Positions 19,428 to 27,999 of a stretch of 47,325 nucleotides of DNA are shown here, one piece after another. The stretch comes from Anaerosomatales bacterium (GTDB lineage: Bacteria; Actinomycetota; Coriobacteriia; Anaerosomatales; Anaerosomataceae). Positions within the stretch are counted from its first letter, which is position 1. Each line of letters starts with the position of its first letter. The notes beneath the pieces were generated by a model. It made no database searches. It was not told where the DNA came from and saw only the letters and a list, made by a program, of their open reading frames with translations. The translations under genes were made by a program, and so were the position numbers. The stretch spans positions 1-47,325 of the forward strand of contig JASEEU010000010.1 in assembly GCA_030019445.1 (NCBI GenBank). The letters are read 5' to 3'.

Positions 19428-20647
19428 CAGCGGCTCGCCGCCTTCATCACCTTGCTGACGGCGGCGGTCACGTCGGCCATCTCGGCGGGACCGGCCGTGT
19501 GATGCACGAGGAAGGCGAGCGACCTCTCGCCGAGCTCGCGCGCGACCGGCAGTCGCTTGGCCGGGGCGAATCCGGCGTCGGTGAACGCCTTCTCCAGGTA
19601 GATCTCGGAGCACGAGCCGCTCATGCACGGCACACCCTCGGCCATCACGGCCTCGGCGACACGATCGCGCGTCCAGCCCTCGGCCAGCGCCTCAGGCCGC
19701 ACGAACGCGTAGAAGCGGTAGTACGCGTGGTAGACATCGTGTGCGGGGGGCGGCACGCGCAGCGCGGGGATGTCCGTGAAGGCGTCGGCAAGCGCGGCGG
19801 CGTTCTCGCGGCGGCGCTCCACCCACGCGGGGACCTTGGCCAGCGCGACGCGGCCGAGCGCGGACTGCATCTCGGTCATGCGCCAGTTGGTGCCGATCGA
19901 CTCGTGCAGCCAGCGGAAGGCGACGCCGACGCGCGGCCTCTCGTCGTAGACGAGCGACCGGCGCTTGCCGTGGTCCTTGTACGACCACGCGCGCTCGTAC
20001 GCGTCATCATCGCGGATCAGCAGCGCCCCGCCTTCACCGCCGGTCGTCATGATCTTGTCCTGGCAGAACGACAGCGTGCCGGCATGGCCGATGGTGCCCA
20101 CATGACGACCCTTGTAGCGCGTGCCGAGCGCCTGCGCGCAGTCCTCGATGACGTGCAGGTCGGCGCGGTCCGCGAGCGCCATGATCGGCCCCATGTCGCA
20201 CGGCATGCCGCCGAGATGGACGACGATGACCGCGCGCGTACGGTCGGTGAGGACGGGCGCGATCGTCTCGGCTGACAGCCCCTGCGTATCGGGGTCGATG
20301 TCGGCGAAGACCGGCGTCGCGCCCACGACCGCGACCGCCGTGGCGGTCGCGACGAACGTCCGCGGGGCGACGACGACCTCGTCGCCGGGGCCGATACCGA
20401 ACGCCCGGAGCGCGAGCTCGAGCGCCACCGTGCCGTTGGCGAGCGCGATGGCATGCCGCGCGCCGGTGAAGGCCGCGAGCTCGACCTCGAACGTGCGCCC
20501 CTCCCGGCCGGTGTGGTAGTTCACGCGTCCCGAGCGCAAGACTGCGTCGACCGCGGCGATCTCGTCGTCCTCGAAGACGGGCCAGGCGGGGTATGGGGCC
20601 GTGCGCACGGGCGTCCCGCCGTCTATGGCGAGGGTGGCATCACTCAT
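19427..20647 (-). CDS. pglE: UDP-4-keto-sugar aminotransferase (PglE type, DegT/DnrJ family)
   Basis: A 406-residue PLP enzyme predicted to aminate C4 of the PglF product. The ATG at 20647 is preferred to the TTG one codon upstream. The PLP lysine is Lys198 in SFCQDKIMTTGGEGG. The Gly-rich GEGGAL tail of this motif and IEDCAQALGTRYKG are typical of the family. Eight bases overlap the upstream pglD and one base overlaps pglF. Together the three make UDP-2,4-diacetamido-2,4,6-trideoxy-glucose. It is distinct from the wbpE-type enzyme in this window, as expected for amination at a different carbon. Confidence 0.9.
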   Translation of the reverse strand: MSDATLAIDGGTPVRTAPYPAWPVFEDDEIAAVDAVLRSGRVNYHTGREGRTFEVELAAFTGARHAIALANGTVALELALRAFGIGPGDEVVVAPRTFVATATAVAVVGATPVFADIDPDTQGLSAETIAPVLTDRTRAVIVVHLGGMPCDMGPIMALADRADLHVIEDCAQALGTRYKGRHVGTIGHAGTLSFCQDKIMTTGGEGGALLIRDDDAYERAWSYKDHGKRRSLVYDERPRVGVAFRWLHESIGTNWRMTEMQSALGRVALAKVPAWVERRRENAAALADAFTDIPALRVPPPAHDVYHAYYRFYAFVRPEALAEGWTRDRVAEAVMAEGVPCMSGSCSEIYLEKAFTDAGFAPAKRLPVARELGERSLAFLVHHTAGPAEMADVTAAVSKVMKAASR

Positions 20648-21269
20648 CAACGGCGGTCTCCCTGTCTGTGCCGTCGATCGGCGCGGCGGGCACGCCGACC
20701 ACGGTGGCGCCGTCCGGCACCCCGGCGATCACGACCGCGCCCGCGCCGAGCGTGGCGTCGTCGCCCACGCTCACGGACGGCAGCACGACGCTCCCGGTGC
20801 CGCAGAGCACGCGGTCGCCGACCGACGCGAAGCCGCCGAGCTGCACGCCCCCGGCGAGGTGCGTGAAATCGCCCACCCGGCAGTCGTGCGCGACGTAGCA
20901 GCCGACGTTCACGATCGCGCACCGGCCGACCGACGCGCGCGCGGTGACGGTCGCCTGCTGCATGACGAGCGCGCCGTCGCCGAGCGCGGCCGAGGGTGAG
21001 ACCCACGCCGTCGGATGCACGAGCGAGGGGAGCGCGAACCGCTCGGCCACCGCGTCGAAGAGCCGCTCGCGCACCGCGCCGTCGCCGATGGCGATGACCG
21101 CCGCGTCGGCGTCAGCGTCGTCGAGCGAGCGTACGATCGGCAGCTCACGGTAGCCCGTCTCGGCCCCGTCGTGCTCGTCGAAGTACGCGGCCGCGGTGTG
21201 GCCGAGGTCGGCCAGCATGTCGGCGACCTCGGCGGCGTATCCGCCTGCTCCTATGATGAGAAACCGCAT
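20640..21269 (-). CDS. pglD: UDP-4-amino-sugar N-acetyltransferase (PglD/NeuD family)
   Basis: A 209-residue acetyltransferase with the two-part PglD architecture. An N-terminal Rossmann-like sugar-binding domain (RFLIIGAGGYAAEVADML) is followed by a left-handed beta-helix. His128 in NVGCYVAHDCRVGDF is in the place of the general base of PglD. It ends in the GVPAAPIDG cap. It should acetylate the 4-amino group with acetyl-CoA to give UDP-di-N-acetylbacillosamine, the donor for the PglC-type domain in the next gene upstream. AAGGAT lies before the ATG. Confidence 0.9.
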   Translation of the reverse strand: MRFLIIGAGGYAAEVADMLADLGHTAAAYFDEHDGAETGYRELPIVRSLDDADADAAVIAIGDGAVRERLFDAVAERFALPSLVHPTAWVSPSAALGDGALVMQQATVTARASVGRCAIVNVGCYVAHDCRVGDFTHLAGGVQLGGFASVGDRVLCGTGSVVLPSVSVGDDATLGAGAVVIAGVPDGATVVGVPAAPIDGTDRETAVDE

Positions 21270-21309
21270 CGTGTATCCTTAGCCCCAGAGCGCCGGTCTG
21301 CGGGGTACG

Positions 21310-23205
21310 TCAGGCGTCGTGCCCGCCCGTGAACTCCGGCATCGTCGCGTGGCCTTCGGCGGTCACGCCCGTACGCGCGAACACTCGCGCGACGGTCATC
21401 CAGAGCACCTTCATGTCGAGCGCGAACGAGCGGTTGTCGACGTACCACACATCCAGCGCCAGCCTGTCGCTCCATTCTAGAGCATTTCGGCCGTTGACCT
21501 GCGCCCATCCGGTGATGCCGGGGCGCACCTCGTGTCGGCGCGCCTGCGTGGCCGAGTAGAGCGGCAGGTACTTGGTGAGCAACGGGCGCGGGCCTACGAG
21601 GCTCATCTCCCCCTTGAGCACGTTCACGAGCTCGGGGAGCTCGTCCGCGGAGGTCGAGCGCAGCAGTCTGCCGAAGCGCGTGAGCCGCTGCTCGTCAGGG
21701 AGGAGTCTCCCGTCGGCGTCGCGCTCATCGGCCATCGTCCGGAACTTGTACATCCTGAACAGGCGGCCGTTCATGCCCGGTCGTTCCTGCACGAAGAGGG
21801 CGGGCGAGCCGAGCTTCGCGCGCACCACGAGCGCGATCGCGGCGAGCACGGGCGCGAGCACGATGAGCCCAGCCGCCGAGGCGACCGCATCGAAGACCCG
21901 CTTCGCCCTGTCACGTGCGGCGGCCGAAGCGCCCGCTTCGCGCCGCTGCCAGCCGACGAGCGCCAGCGTGCCGAACGCGAAGAGCATCTGGTTGTCGTTC
22001 ACGTCGCCCGAGATCATCGAGTTCAGCATCGCGAACAGCGCGACGGCGGCGATGAAGACCGCCTCGGGCGTCCAGTCCACGTACGCCCACGCGAGCGCGG
22101 CAAGCGCGGCCGCGATCATGAAGCCGAGCATGCAGGCAGCGGCCACGATGCCGTTCTCGGCCAGCAGCTCGATCACGAGGTTGTGGGGATAGAGCAGCTG
22201 ATCGAAGGCCGCGAAGCTGCCGGTGCCGACGCCGAGCAGCGGCGCGGCCCGCCACAGTCCGAGCGCGGTCGTGATCGCGTCGATGCGCCCGAGCAGGCTG
22301 AGGTCGAGCTGGCCCGAGAAGAGCAGCTCCATGCGCCCGGTGAGGGTGACGGGCAGGTACGGCCAGGCGACGGCGGTCACCGCCCCCGCGCCGAGGAGCC
22401 CGGCGATCACGCCGGGCAGCGGCAGGTGCGCCCGGACGATGACGAGCACGACCATCACGGCCGCCACCGCGAGGAAGGCGACGAAGGGGCCGCGCGAGCC
22501 GGCGCCGAACAGCGCGTACAGGCACGCGCCCGCCGCGGGCAGCGTCCACCACCAGGAGCGTCTCTCGAAGGCGAAGGAGACGAGCGCGCCCGCGAGCCCG
22601 ATGCCCGCGGCACGGGCGAGGGTTATCGGACCGCCGCCGAACGACTGGAAGCGGCCGCTCACGTGGGTGACGCCGAGGACGAGGGCGAGCATCACGCCGC
22701 TCGCGGCAAGCGCCGCCGCGATCGCCGTCACCGCGGTGTGGAAGCGCCGCATCTGTTCAGGCGTGCGCACGAGCGCGTACGTGCCGACCGCGGCGAGCGT
22801 GCCGAGGGTGACGAAGCGGAGCGCCTTGGGGACGCCGTACTCCGGACGGAGCGTGAACGCCGCGCCGAGCAGCACGAGCACGGCGATAGGGGCCACGAGC
22901 CACAGCGCGCGCGGCGCGGGCCGCTCCCGGCCGGAGACGAGCCCGGCGATCACCACCACCCAGAGCACCGCTCCGAGCAGCAACCCGACATCCACCGCCA
23001 CGGCGGTTCCCAGGGTGAACGCGCCCGCGAAGAGGAAGACCGCGAGCGCGACCTGCGGTTGCGCGAACGCCCCCCACAGCAGCAGCGGGAGCAGCGCGAC
23101 CACGGCGATGGAGAGCTCACCGCTGCCGACCCCGGGTGAGTTCAGGTAGGCGAGCGCTGCGCTGAGCGCCACGCCGGCGATGACGATCGGCAGACGCTTA
23201 CGCAC
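21310..23205 (-). CDS. Fusion of O-antigen polymerase/ligase with PglC-type phosphoglycosyl transferase
   Basis: A single frame of about 631 residues joins two normally separate proteins. Residues 1-425 form a polytopic Wzy/WaaL-like domain with the O-antigen-ligase signature PLLGVGTGSFAAF and LYPHNLVIELLAENGIVAA. Residues about 431-631 (bases 21915-21313) match a complete small monotopic phosphoglycosyl transferase of the PglC type: re-entrant helix KRVFDAVASAAGLIVLAPVL, then FRMYKFRTMADERDADG, the catalytic Asp-Glu pair (residues 521-522) in STSADELPEL, RPGITGWAQVNGRNA and the PglC-like tail GVTAEGHATMPEFTGG. The start is a GTG at 23205 (or 23214); the open frame further upstream is a shadow of the flippase gene. 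With pglFED adjacent, the PGT domain probably moves diNAcBac-1-P to undecaprenyl phosphate. Confidence 0.88.
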   Translation of the reverse strand: MRKRLPIVIAGVALSAALAYLNSPGVGSGELSIAVVALLPLLLWGAFAQPQVALAVFLFAGAFTLGTAVAVDVGLLLGAVLWVVVIAGLVSGRERPAPRALWLVAPIAVLVLLGAAFTLRPEYGVPKALRFVTLGTLAAVGTYALVRTPEQMRRFHTAVTAIAAALAASGVMLALVLGVTHVSGRFQSFGGGPITLARAAGIGLAGALVSFAFERRSWWWTLPAAGACLYALFGAGSRGPFVAFLAVAAVMVVLVIVRAHLPLPGVIAGLLGAGAVTAVAWPYLPVTLTGRMELLFSGQLDLSLLGRIDAITTALGLWRAAPLLGVGTGSFAAFDQLLYPHNLVIELLAENGIVAAACMLGFMIAAALAALAWAYVDWTPEAVFIAAVALFAMLNSMISGDVNDNQMLFAFGTLALVGWQRREAGASAAARDRAKRVFDAVASAAGLIVLAPVLAAIALVVRAKLGSPALFVQERPGMNGRLFRMYKFRTMADERDADGRLLPDEQRLTRFGRLLRSTSADELPELVNVLKGEMSLVGPRPLLTKYLPLYSATQARRHEVRPGITGWAQVNGRNALEWSDRLALDVWYVDNRSFALDMKVLWMTVARVFARTGVTAEGHATMPEFTGGHDA

Positions 23206-24685
23206 GGCGGTCACCGCCCCGCCGCAAAGCGCGCTCAAGTATCGGGCGCAGCCCGAGGTGCCCGGGGGCGTACCAGAGCGCCGCGAAGAGCCCGCCCGCG
23301 CCGACGACGGCCGTCGCGAGGATGCGCGCAAGGGCGGCGATCGTGCCCGCCCCGTCGGCGCCCACGTACTGGATGCCGAAGCCGGCGGCGAGCGCGAGCG
23401 CCGTCGCGACGAGCACGTGGAGCAGCGAGAACGCCGGCCGGATGCGCGCCGAGATGACCGTCACCACGAGCGCGGTCGCGATCCAGCGGCCGATCACGTA
23501 GGCGGCGGCGAGCATGAGGCCGCTCTCCGGTCCGAGCACGTACGACAGCGCCACGCACATGCCGATCCCCAGGATGGACGCGTACGAGTTGAGCGGCCGC
23601 TTCATGGTCCCGTCCACGATGCTGCGCAGCGGGCTGTAGGTCACGACTGCGGGGATCGAGAGGATGATGATGCGCACGATCGGGTTGGCCGGGGCGAATC
23701 CCTCGCCGAGCCACACGGCGACCAGGTCGTCGGTGGCGGCGTACAGCAACGGGACCGAGATGGCCGAGGTCACCCCCACGATGTAGAACAGCCGGGACGT
23801 GATGTCCTTGATCGCATCGGTGCGACCGGTCGCATGCATCTCGGAGATGCGCGGCAGCAAGACGACGTTGAGCGCCTGCAGGGCTGCCGAGACGATCGTC
23901 GCGAACGACATGCCAGCCAGCAGGAAGCTCGCCGTCGACGCCTGCGCGGCCTGGTTCGCGATGAGCGGCGGGACGGCGGTCACGAGCTCGTCGGACACGA
24001 GCGCGGGTATGCGCGGGAGCGAGAATGCGAGCAGCGGCGCGGAAGCTTCGCGCATGCGCTGCCCGACCGGGCCCGTCTTCAGGGAGCGGATGAGGCGCCC
24101 GAGCACCTGAGAGCCGTTCCAGACCACCACGATGACCGTCACCGCGGTGAGCAGGGCCTGAGCGCTCCAGCCCCGGGGCGCGAAGCCCACGACGAGCACC
24201 GGGATGCCGGTCATCGCCCAGAGGTTGTTCCAGTTGGCCTTCGACTGCTTGAGCTCGCCCCGGTAGAAGCTGTAGATGAGCGCGTTGAGCGCGAGCGCCA
24301 CCGTGTATCCCCACATAGAGAGCAGCAGGCCGGCGTCGGCGTAGCCGAGCACGAGCCGGGAGAGCGGCTCGGCTCCCCAGACCACGAGCGCGGTGCAGGC
24401 GCCCAGCACGCCGAGCGTCGCCGCGATGGCGGTCCACTGGTACTCCTTGCGGCGCTCGGCCGAGGTGGTGGCCGCGATGAAGCGCACGACGCCGATGGTC
24501 ATGCCGAGCGTGAGTGCGGGGACGAGTCCCGCCGCGAGGCGCTTCGCGAGGTTGTACGGGCCGAACACGTCCACGGCGCCACGGCGCGCGAGGAAGTAGT
24601 TCAAGACGACGTTGCCGACGATGAGCCCGACGCTCGTCATCGCCGTCCAGGCCAGGTCGTGCGTTATGCTTCTGCGCTTCTGCAT
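23198..24685 (-). CDS. Wzx-type polysaccharide flippase, copy 2
   Basis: A 495-residue polytopic protein of the MOP superfamily with about 14 TM segments. It opens with HDLAWTAMTSVGLIVGNVVL and then LAKRLAAGLVPALTLGMTIG, an arrangement seen in lipid-linked oligosaccharide flippases. Its stop overlaps the start of the Wzy-PglC fusion by eight bases, tying export to initiation and polymerisation. It diverges strongly from copy 1 at 14840, so it is not a recent duplicate. The two may serve different glycans or different steps. Confidence 0.87.
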   Translation of the reverse strand: MQKRRSITHDLAWTAMTSVGLIVGNVVLNYFLARRGAVDVFGPYNLAKRLAAGLVPALTLGMTIGVVRFIAATTSAERRKEYQWTAIAATLGVLGACTALVVWGAEPLSRLVLGYADAGLLLSMWGYTVALALNALIYSFYRGELKQSKANWNNLWAMTGIPVLVVGFAPRGWSAQALLTAVTVIVVVWNGSQVLGRLIRSLKTGPVGQRMREASAPLLAFSLPRIPALVSDELVTAVPPLIANQAAQASTASFLLAGMSFATIVSAALQALNVVLLPRISEMHATGRTDAIKDITSRLFYIVGVTSAISVPLLYAATDDLVAVWLGEGFAPANPIVRIIILSIPAVVTYSPLRSIVDGTMKRPLNSYASILGIGMCVALSYVLGPESGLMLAAAYVIGRWIATALVVTVISARIRPAFSLLHVLVATALALAAGFGIQYVGADGAGTIAALARILATAVVGAGGLFAALWYAPGHLGLRPILERALRRGGDRRA

Positions 24686-24704
24686 GCCGTCCCCGGCCGC
24701 GTCG

Positions 24705-25943
24705 TCACGCGCGCTCGGTCAGCGCGACCCCGTGCAGGTCGATACCGGCCGTGCCGAGCGTCGTGGCGGAGCGACGAAGGTCGGCCGCCGAGGTCTCGTA
24801 GCGGCGAGCGACGAGGAAGGCTCCCGTCAGCGGCGTCGCGAGCGCCGAGGGTGACGCCACGGGATTGGCGCCGTTCACGAGCACGACGTCGGCAGCGGTC
24901 GGGATGTCCGCCCCCGAGTCGATGACGGCTGCCGAGACGCCTGCCTCGGCAAGCGCGGCGGCGAGCTTCTCGGCGGCATCGCCGGCCGGATGCAGGCCGC
25001 CCGGCAGGACGCCGAGGACGGGCTTCTCGCCGGCGCGCACCGAGCGGACCGCGTCGGCGGCGAGGCCCGCGAAAGCGGCGGGACCGCCGATCCCGGTCGT
25101 CGCGTCACCAAGGACGGGGGCGCCGGCGATGCGCTCGGCGTGGCCGGCGTCGAGCACCACGCCCGCGATCGCCTGCCACACGACGGCGAGGCCGAGCCCC
25201 ACGATCAGTCCGATGACGGGCGCGAGCAGCATGCCGCGCGAGAGGCCGCCACCCGCGACGCTCACCGCGGAGGTGCTCCGCGCGATCACGGTGACGGAAG
25301 CCTCGGGGTCGGCGGCCGCCGCCACGAGCAGCTCGCGGGAGCGGACGACGTCGGTGAGCGCACCCGAGAGCGCATCGAGCCGTGCGGAGAGAAGGGCATC
25401 GCCCGGATCGGACGCAAGGTCGGCTGCCGTTTCGGCCATGCGGCTCTCAAGCGCCGCGGCGGTCGCGGTCAGGTTCCCGACGGCGGCCTCGAGGCTCGCG
25501 GCGTAGTCGCTGCGCATGCGCTCGACGAGGGTCTCGGCCAGCGCGTTGGCGTAGTGGCGTGCCTCTTCCTCGGTCGCGGCCCGCGCGTCGATGGTGGCGG
25601 TCTGCGTGTCGACGAAGACCTCCACCTCGGTAGCCGCGTCGAGCTCCTCGGCGGTGAGGCCATCACCGGCCCGCCCGGCCGCGTCGGCGAGCAGCGTCTC
25701 GTCGGCGATGAGCCGCGGCAGCGCCTGGAGACGCAGCGTGTCGGGCACGACGATGCCGAGGACGCCGGTGCCGCGGATCGCCTCCGCGTTTGCGGTGTTG
25801 AGCCGGGCGAGCGTGACCTGGGCTTGATACTGGGCGGGCGTGCCGTCGGAGGGCAGGAACGCCAGCGCGAGCGAGAGGCTTGTCGTCAGTGCGAGGAGCC
25901 ACCATCGGTGGCGTGCGATGAGCAGCAACTCACGAGGACTCAC
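24705..25943 (-). CDS. Wzz-type chain-length protein fused to a degenerate BY-kinase-like domain
   Basis: A 412-residue protein starting at GTG with GAGGGAGGAA upstream. TM1 spans about residues 13-30 and TM2 about 237-260 (GMLLAPVIGLIVGLGLAVVW), with an Ala/Glu-rich extracytoplasmic helical region between them, the Wzz/co-polymerase plan. The cytoplasmic tail (about 305-412) follows the BY-kinase/ParA-like order: a first strand VLGVLPGG, then EKLAAALAEAGVSAAVIDSG, AADVVLVNGANPV, LTGAFLVARRYETSAADL and GIDLHGVALTE. The Walker A loop, however, reads LHPAGDAAEK rather than GxGK[ST], the Walker A' DxD is lost, and no Tyr cluster follows. It is probably a pseudokinase that cannot bind ATP in the usual way. 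Confidence 0.82.
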   Translation of the reverse strand: MSPRELLLIARHRWWLLALTTSLSLALAFLPSDGTPAQYQAQVTLARLNTANAEAIRGTGVLGIVVPDTLRLQALPRLIADETLLADAAGRAGDGLTAEELDAATEVEVFVDTQTATIDARAATEEEARHYANALAETLVERMRSDYAASLEAAVGNLTATAAALESRMAETAADLASDPGDALLSARLDALSGALTDVVRSRELLVAAAADPEASVTVIARSTSAVSVAGGGLSRGMLLAPVIGLIVGLGLAVVWQAIAGVVLDAGHAERIAGAPVLGDATTGIGGPAAFAGLAADAVRSVRAGEKPVLGVLPGGLHPAGDAAEKLAAALAEAGVSAAVIDSGADIPTAADVVLVNGANPVASPSALATPLTGAFLVARRYETSAADLRRSATTLGTAGIDLHGVALTERA

Positions 25944-26035
25944 GGTGTTCCTCCCTCAGCAGCGTGCGATATGCCGAACACCGCGATGATAGCAGGTGAC
26001 GGCGGTGCCAAGCCCGTGCGGGACTCGCTGTGACG

Positions 26036-27172
26036 TCACCGTTGCGCGAGCAGCCGTCCGTACTGGCCGAGGAGCGCCCCGGCCTCGCGCTCCCAGGTGA
26101 GCCGCTCCTCGACCGCGCGGCGTCCCTCCCGTGAGCGCGCTGCCGCGTCTTCGCGGTCGCCGAGCAGTCCGAGCACCGCCTCGGCGGCGGCGACCGCGTC
26201 GCCGGCGGGGACGAGGACGCCTCCCGCGCCGCCGGTCAGCGCGCCGAGGGGGCCGATGTCGCTCGCGACGTAGGGGAGGCCGGCCGCCATGTAGTCGAAG
26301 ACCTTCGACGGCACGTTCTTCTCGTACTTGGGGTGCGGGCGCAGCAGCGAAAGGCCGATGTCTGCCGAGGCGAGCAGCGCACCGAGCTCGCCGTAGGGGA
26401 CCGGCCCGATGTGCTCGACGCCGGAATCCGGGTCGGCATGTAAGCGCGCGAGCGGCTCCCGGCCGTCCTCGGTGGGGCTGCCTGCGAGCACGAGGCGCGC
26501 GAGCGGGTAGCGCTCGCGCACGCGGCGGATCGTCTCGGCCATCTCGGCAAGACCGCGGACGAGCGAGATGGACCCCGCGTACACGAGCACGGGCGGCGCG
26601 TCGGCGGGGCGTACGCGCTCGGCGTCGAAGAGGTCGAGCGGCGGGTAGTTGCGCACGGTGACCGTCTCGGCGTTGAGGGGCTCGAACCGCCGTTGAAGGG
26701 CGTCATCGGCCACGACGAGGCCCGCGAAGCGCGGGGCGCTGCGCCGCTCGCGGATGTCGGCGATGCGCGCGAGGAGCGGCCGGGCGGGGCGCGGGATCCA
26801 CGGGCGCTGCGTCACCGCGTCGGGGTAGTGCTCGTGCACGTCGTAGACGACCGGTGCGCGCGTCTGCGCCTGCAGGCGCAGCATCGTGCCGATGAGCTCG
26901 GGATCATGGAAGTGGTAGAGGTCCGCGCCGAGGCCGGCGGCCACGGTCGCGAGGCGGTCGCGCGCGCTCCACCGCCGCAGGCGCGAGGTCGGGCGCGGGC
27001 CTGCCGAGACGACCGAGATCCCGTCGACGGCTCGCGCCGCGGCCGCGGTGTCACCGAAGCAGACGAGCGAGACGCGGTAGCGCCGGGCGACCGAGCGGCA
27101 CTCGCGGTACAGGATGCGGCCGTCGGTGGGGACGTGCACCGACGTGACGTGGCAGATGTGCTGCTCAGGCAT
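26036..27172 (-). CDS. GT4-family glycosyltransferase
   Basis: A 378-residue GT-B enzyme. The N-terminus HICHVTSVHVPTDGRILYRE and the YHFHDPELIG and VVYDVHEHYPDAV segments place it close to the other two DxHExYP-bearing GT4 enzymes of this locus. The donor domain contains PVLVYAGSISLVRGLAEMA and PSKVFDYMAAGLPYVASDIG. The start overlaps the Wzz-like gene by eight bases. It is the last gene of the unit starting at 30545, before a 92-base gap that holds a TATCAT box on the minus strand but no properly spaced -35 box. The sugar is unknown. Confidence 0.87.
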   Translation of the reverse strand: MPEQHICHVTSVHVPTDGRILYRECRSVARRYRVSLVCFGDTAAAARAVDGISVVSAGPRPTSRLRRWSARDRLATVAAGLGADLYHFHDPELIGTMLRLQAQTRAPVVYDVHEHYPDAVTQRPWIPRPARPLLARIADIRERRSAPRFAGLVVADDALQRRFEPLNAETVTVRNYPPLDLFDAERVRPADAPPVLVYAGSISLVRGLAEMAETIRRVRERYPLARLVLAGSPTEDGREPLARLHADPDSGVEHIGPVPYGELGALLASADIGLSLLRPHPKYEKNVPSKVFDYMAAGLPYVASDIGPLGALTGGAGGVLVPAGDAVAAAEAVLGLLGDREDAAARSREGRRAVEERLTWEREAGALLGQYGRLLAQR

Positions 27173-27968
27173 CGCCGCGCGCGGGCGTCGCGTCGGCGCG
27201 GCGGCCGAGGTAGCCGGCGAGGAGCGCGCCGAAGAACAGCCCGATCACCGAACCCCGCAGCACACCTGTGGCCGCGTAGGTGATTCCCGCGGACTCGGTG
27301 ACCAGCGTGTCCCCGAACACCGCGGTGGCCTCAGCGTAGTTGGCGGCCTGGTAGAGGTCGCCTGCGAGGGTCTGCTCGGCGGCGAGCAGGTTGCGCCGCT
27401 CCGCGGCGAGCAGCTGCTCGTGCTCCAGGCGCGTGGCAACATCGAGGTCATCGCGCTCGAGCACGGCCTCGATCCGGGCGACGTTCTGCTCGAGTACGGC
27501 GACGATCTCGCGGTCGGCCTCGGCACGCGCCTCCCAGTAGGCGACATCGATCTGGTAGGGCTCCATCGCTTCGTCGGCGGCGGCGCGTGCCAGCGCCTCG
27601 GCCTTCTTCACGATGAGATCCTCGTCGTTTCCAGGCACGCGGATCTCGATGAGCGTCCGGTCGCGCGCGCTCACGGCCGCCTGTGCGCCGGCGAGCGCGT
27701 CGCTCTCGAGCCCGAGGGTCTCGGCGGCGGACGCTTGCACCGACGGCGCGAGGGCCATCGCGACGATCGTGTCGGCGGTGGGGACGCCCGGCGCGTTCGT
27801 GGGCGCTACATAGCGCACGGTCGTCGTGGCGACGAGCTGGTCGGTGGGGCGGGTCGCCCAGCCGAATCCGCCGCCAACCACGGCGCCGAGGACCGCGACG
27901 AGCGCGACGACGGGCCAGAATCGGACGATGTCGCCGAGCGTTCCGGTCAGGCTCTTGGCTGTGCTCAT
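27165..27968 (-). CDS. Wzz-like chain-length/co-polymerase protein, without kinase domain
   Basis: A 267-residue membrane protein. The ATG at 27968 is chosen because it has GGAG nine bases upstream and starts just before TM1 (WPVVALVAVLGAVVGGGFGW); the longer frame only reads into the ligase gene. A second TM near the C-terminus (GVLRGSVIGLFFGALLAGYL) leaves a helical, Glu/Ala-rich extracytoplasmic domain of about 190 residues. This is the Wzz topology, with only a short basic cytoplasmic tail. It pairs with the ligase/polymerase at 28000 in the same way the gene at 24705 pairs with the fusion at 21310. Confidence 0.78.
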   Translation of the reverse strand: MSTAKSLTGTLGDIVRFWPVVALVAVLGAVVGGGFGWATRPTDQLVATTTVRYVAPTNAPGVPTADTIVAMALAPSVQASAAETLGLESDALAGAQAAVSARDRTLIEIRVPGNDEDLIVKKAEALARAAADEAMEPYQIDVAYWEARAEADREIVAVLEQNVARIEAVLERDDLDVATRLEHEQLLAAERRNLLAAEQTLAGDLYQAANYAEATAVFGDTLVTESAGITYAATGVLRGSVIGLFFGALLAGYLGRRADATPARGDA

Positions 27969-27999
27969 GCGGTCATGCTCCATTCCACGCGTTCGGGCG

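Noticed and set aside
19428-19628. 67-residue N-terminal extension of PglF
   Set aside because: It is translated from inside the aminotransferase gene in another frame and is Arg-rich; the ATG at 19427 with TGATG overlap gives the normal family start.
21532-23139. 535-residue plus-strand frame opposite the Wzy-PglC fusion
   Set aside because: Low-complexity Glu/Arg/His-rich antisense shadow of a transmembrane gene, with no ribosome-binding site or family.
25944-26035. Promoter in the 92-base gap before the Wzz-pseudokinase gene
   Set aside because: A TATCAT box exists on the minus strand (25991-25986), but the only TTGGCA nearby is 14 bases away, too close for a standard promoter.
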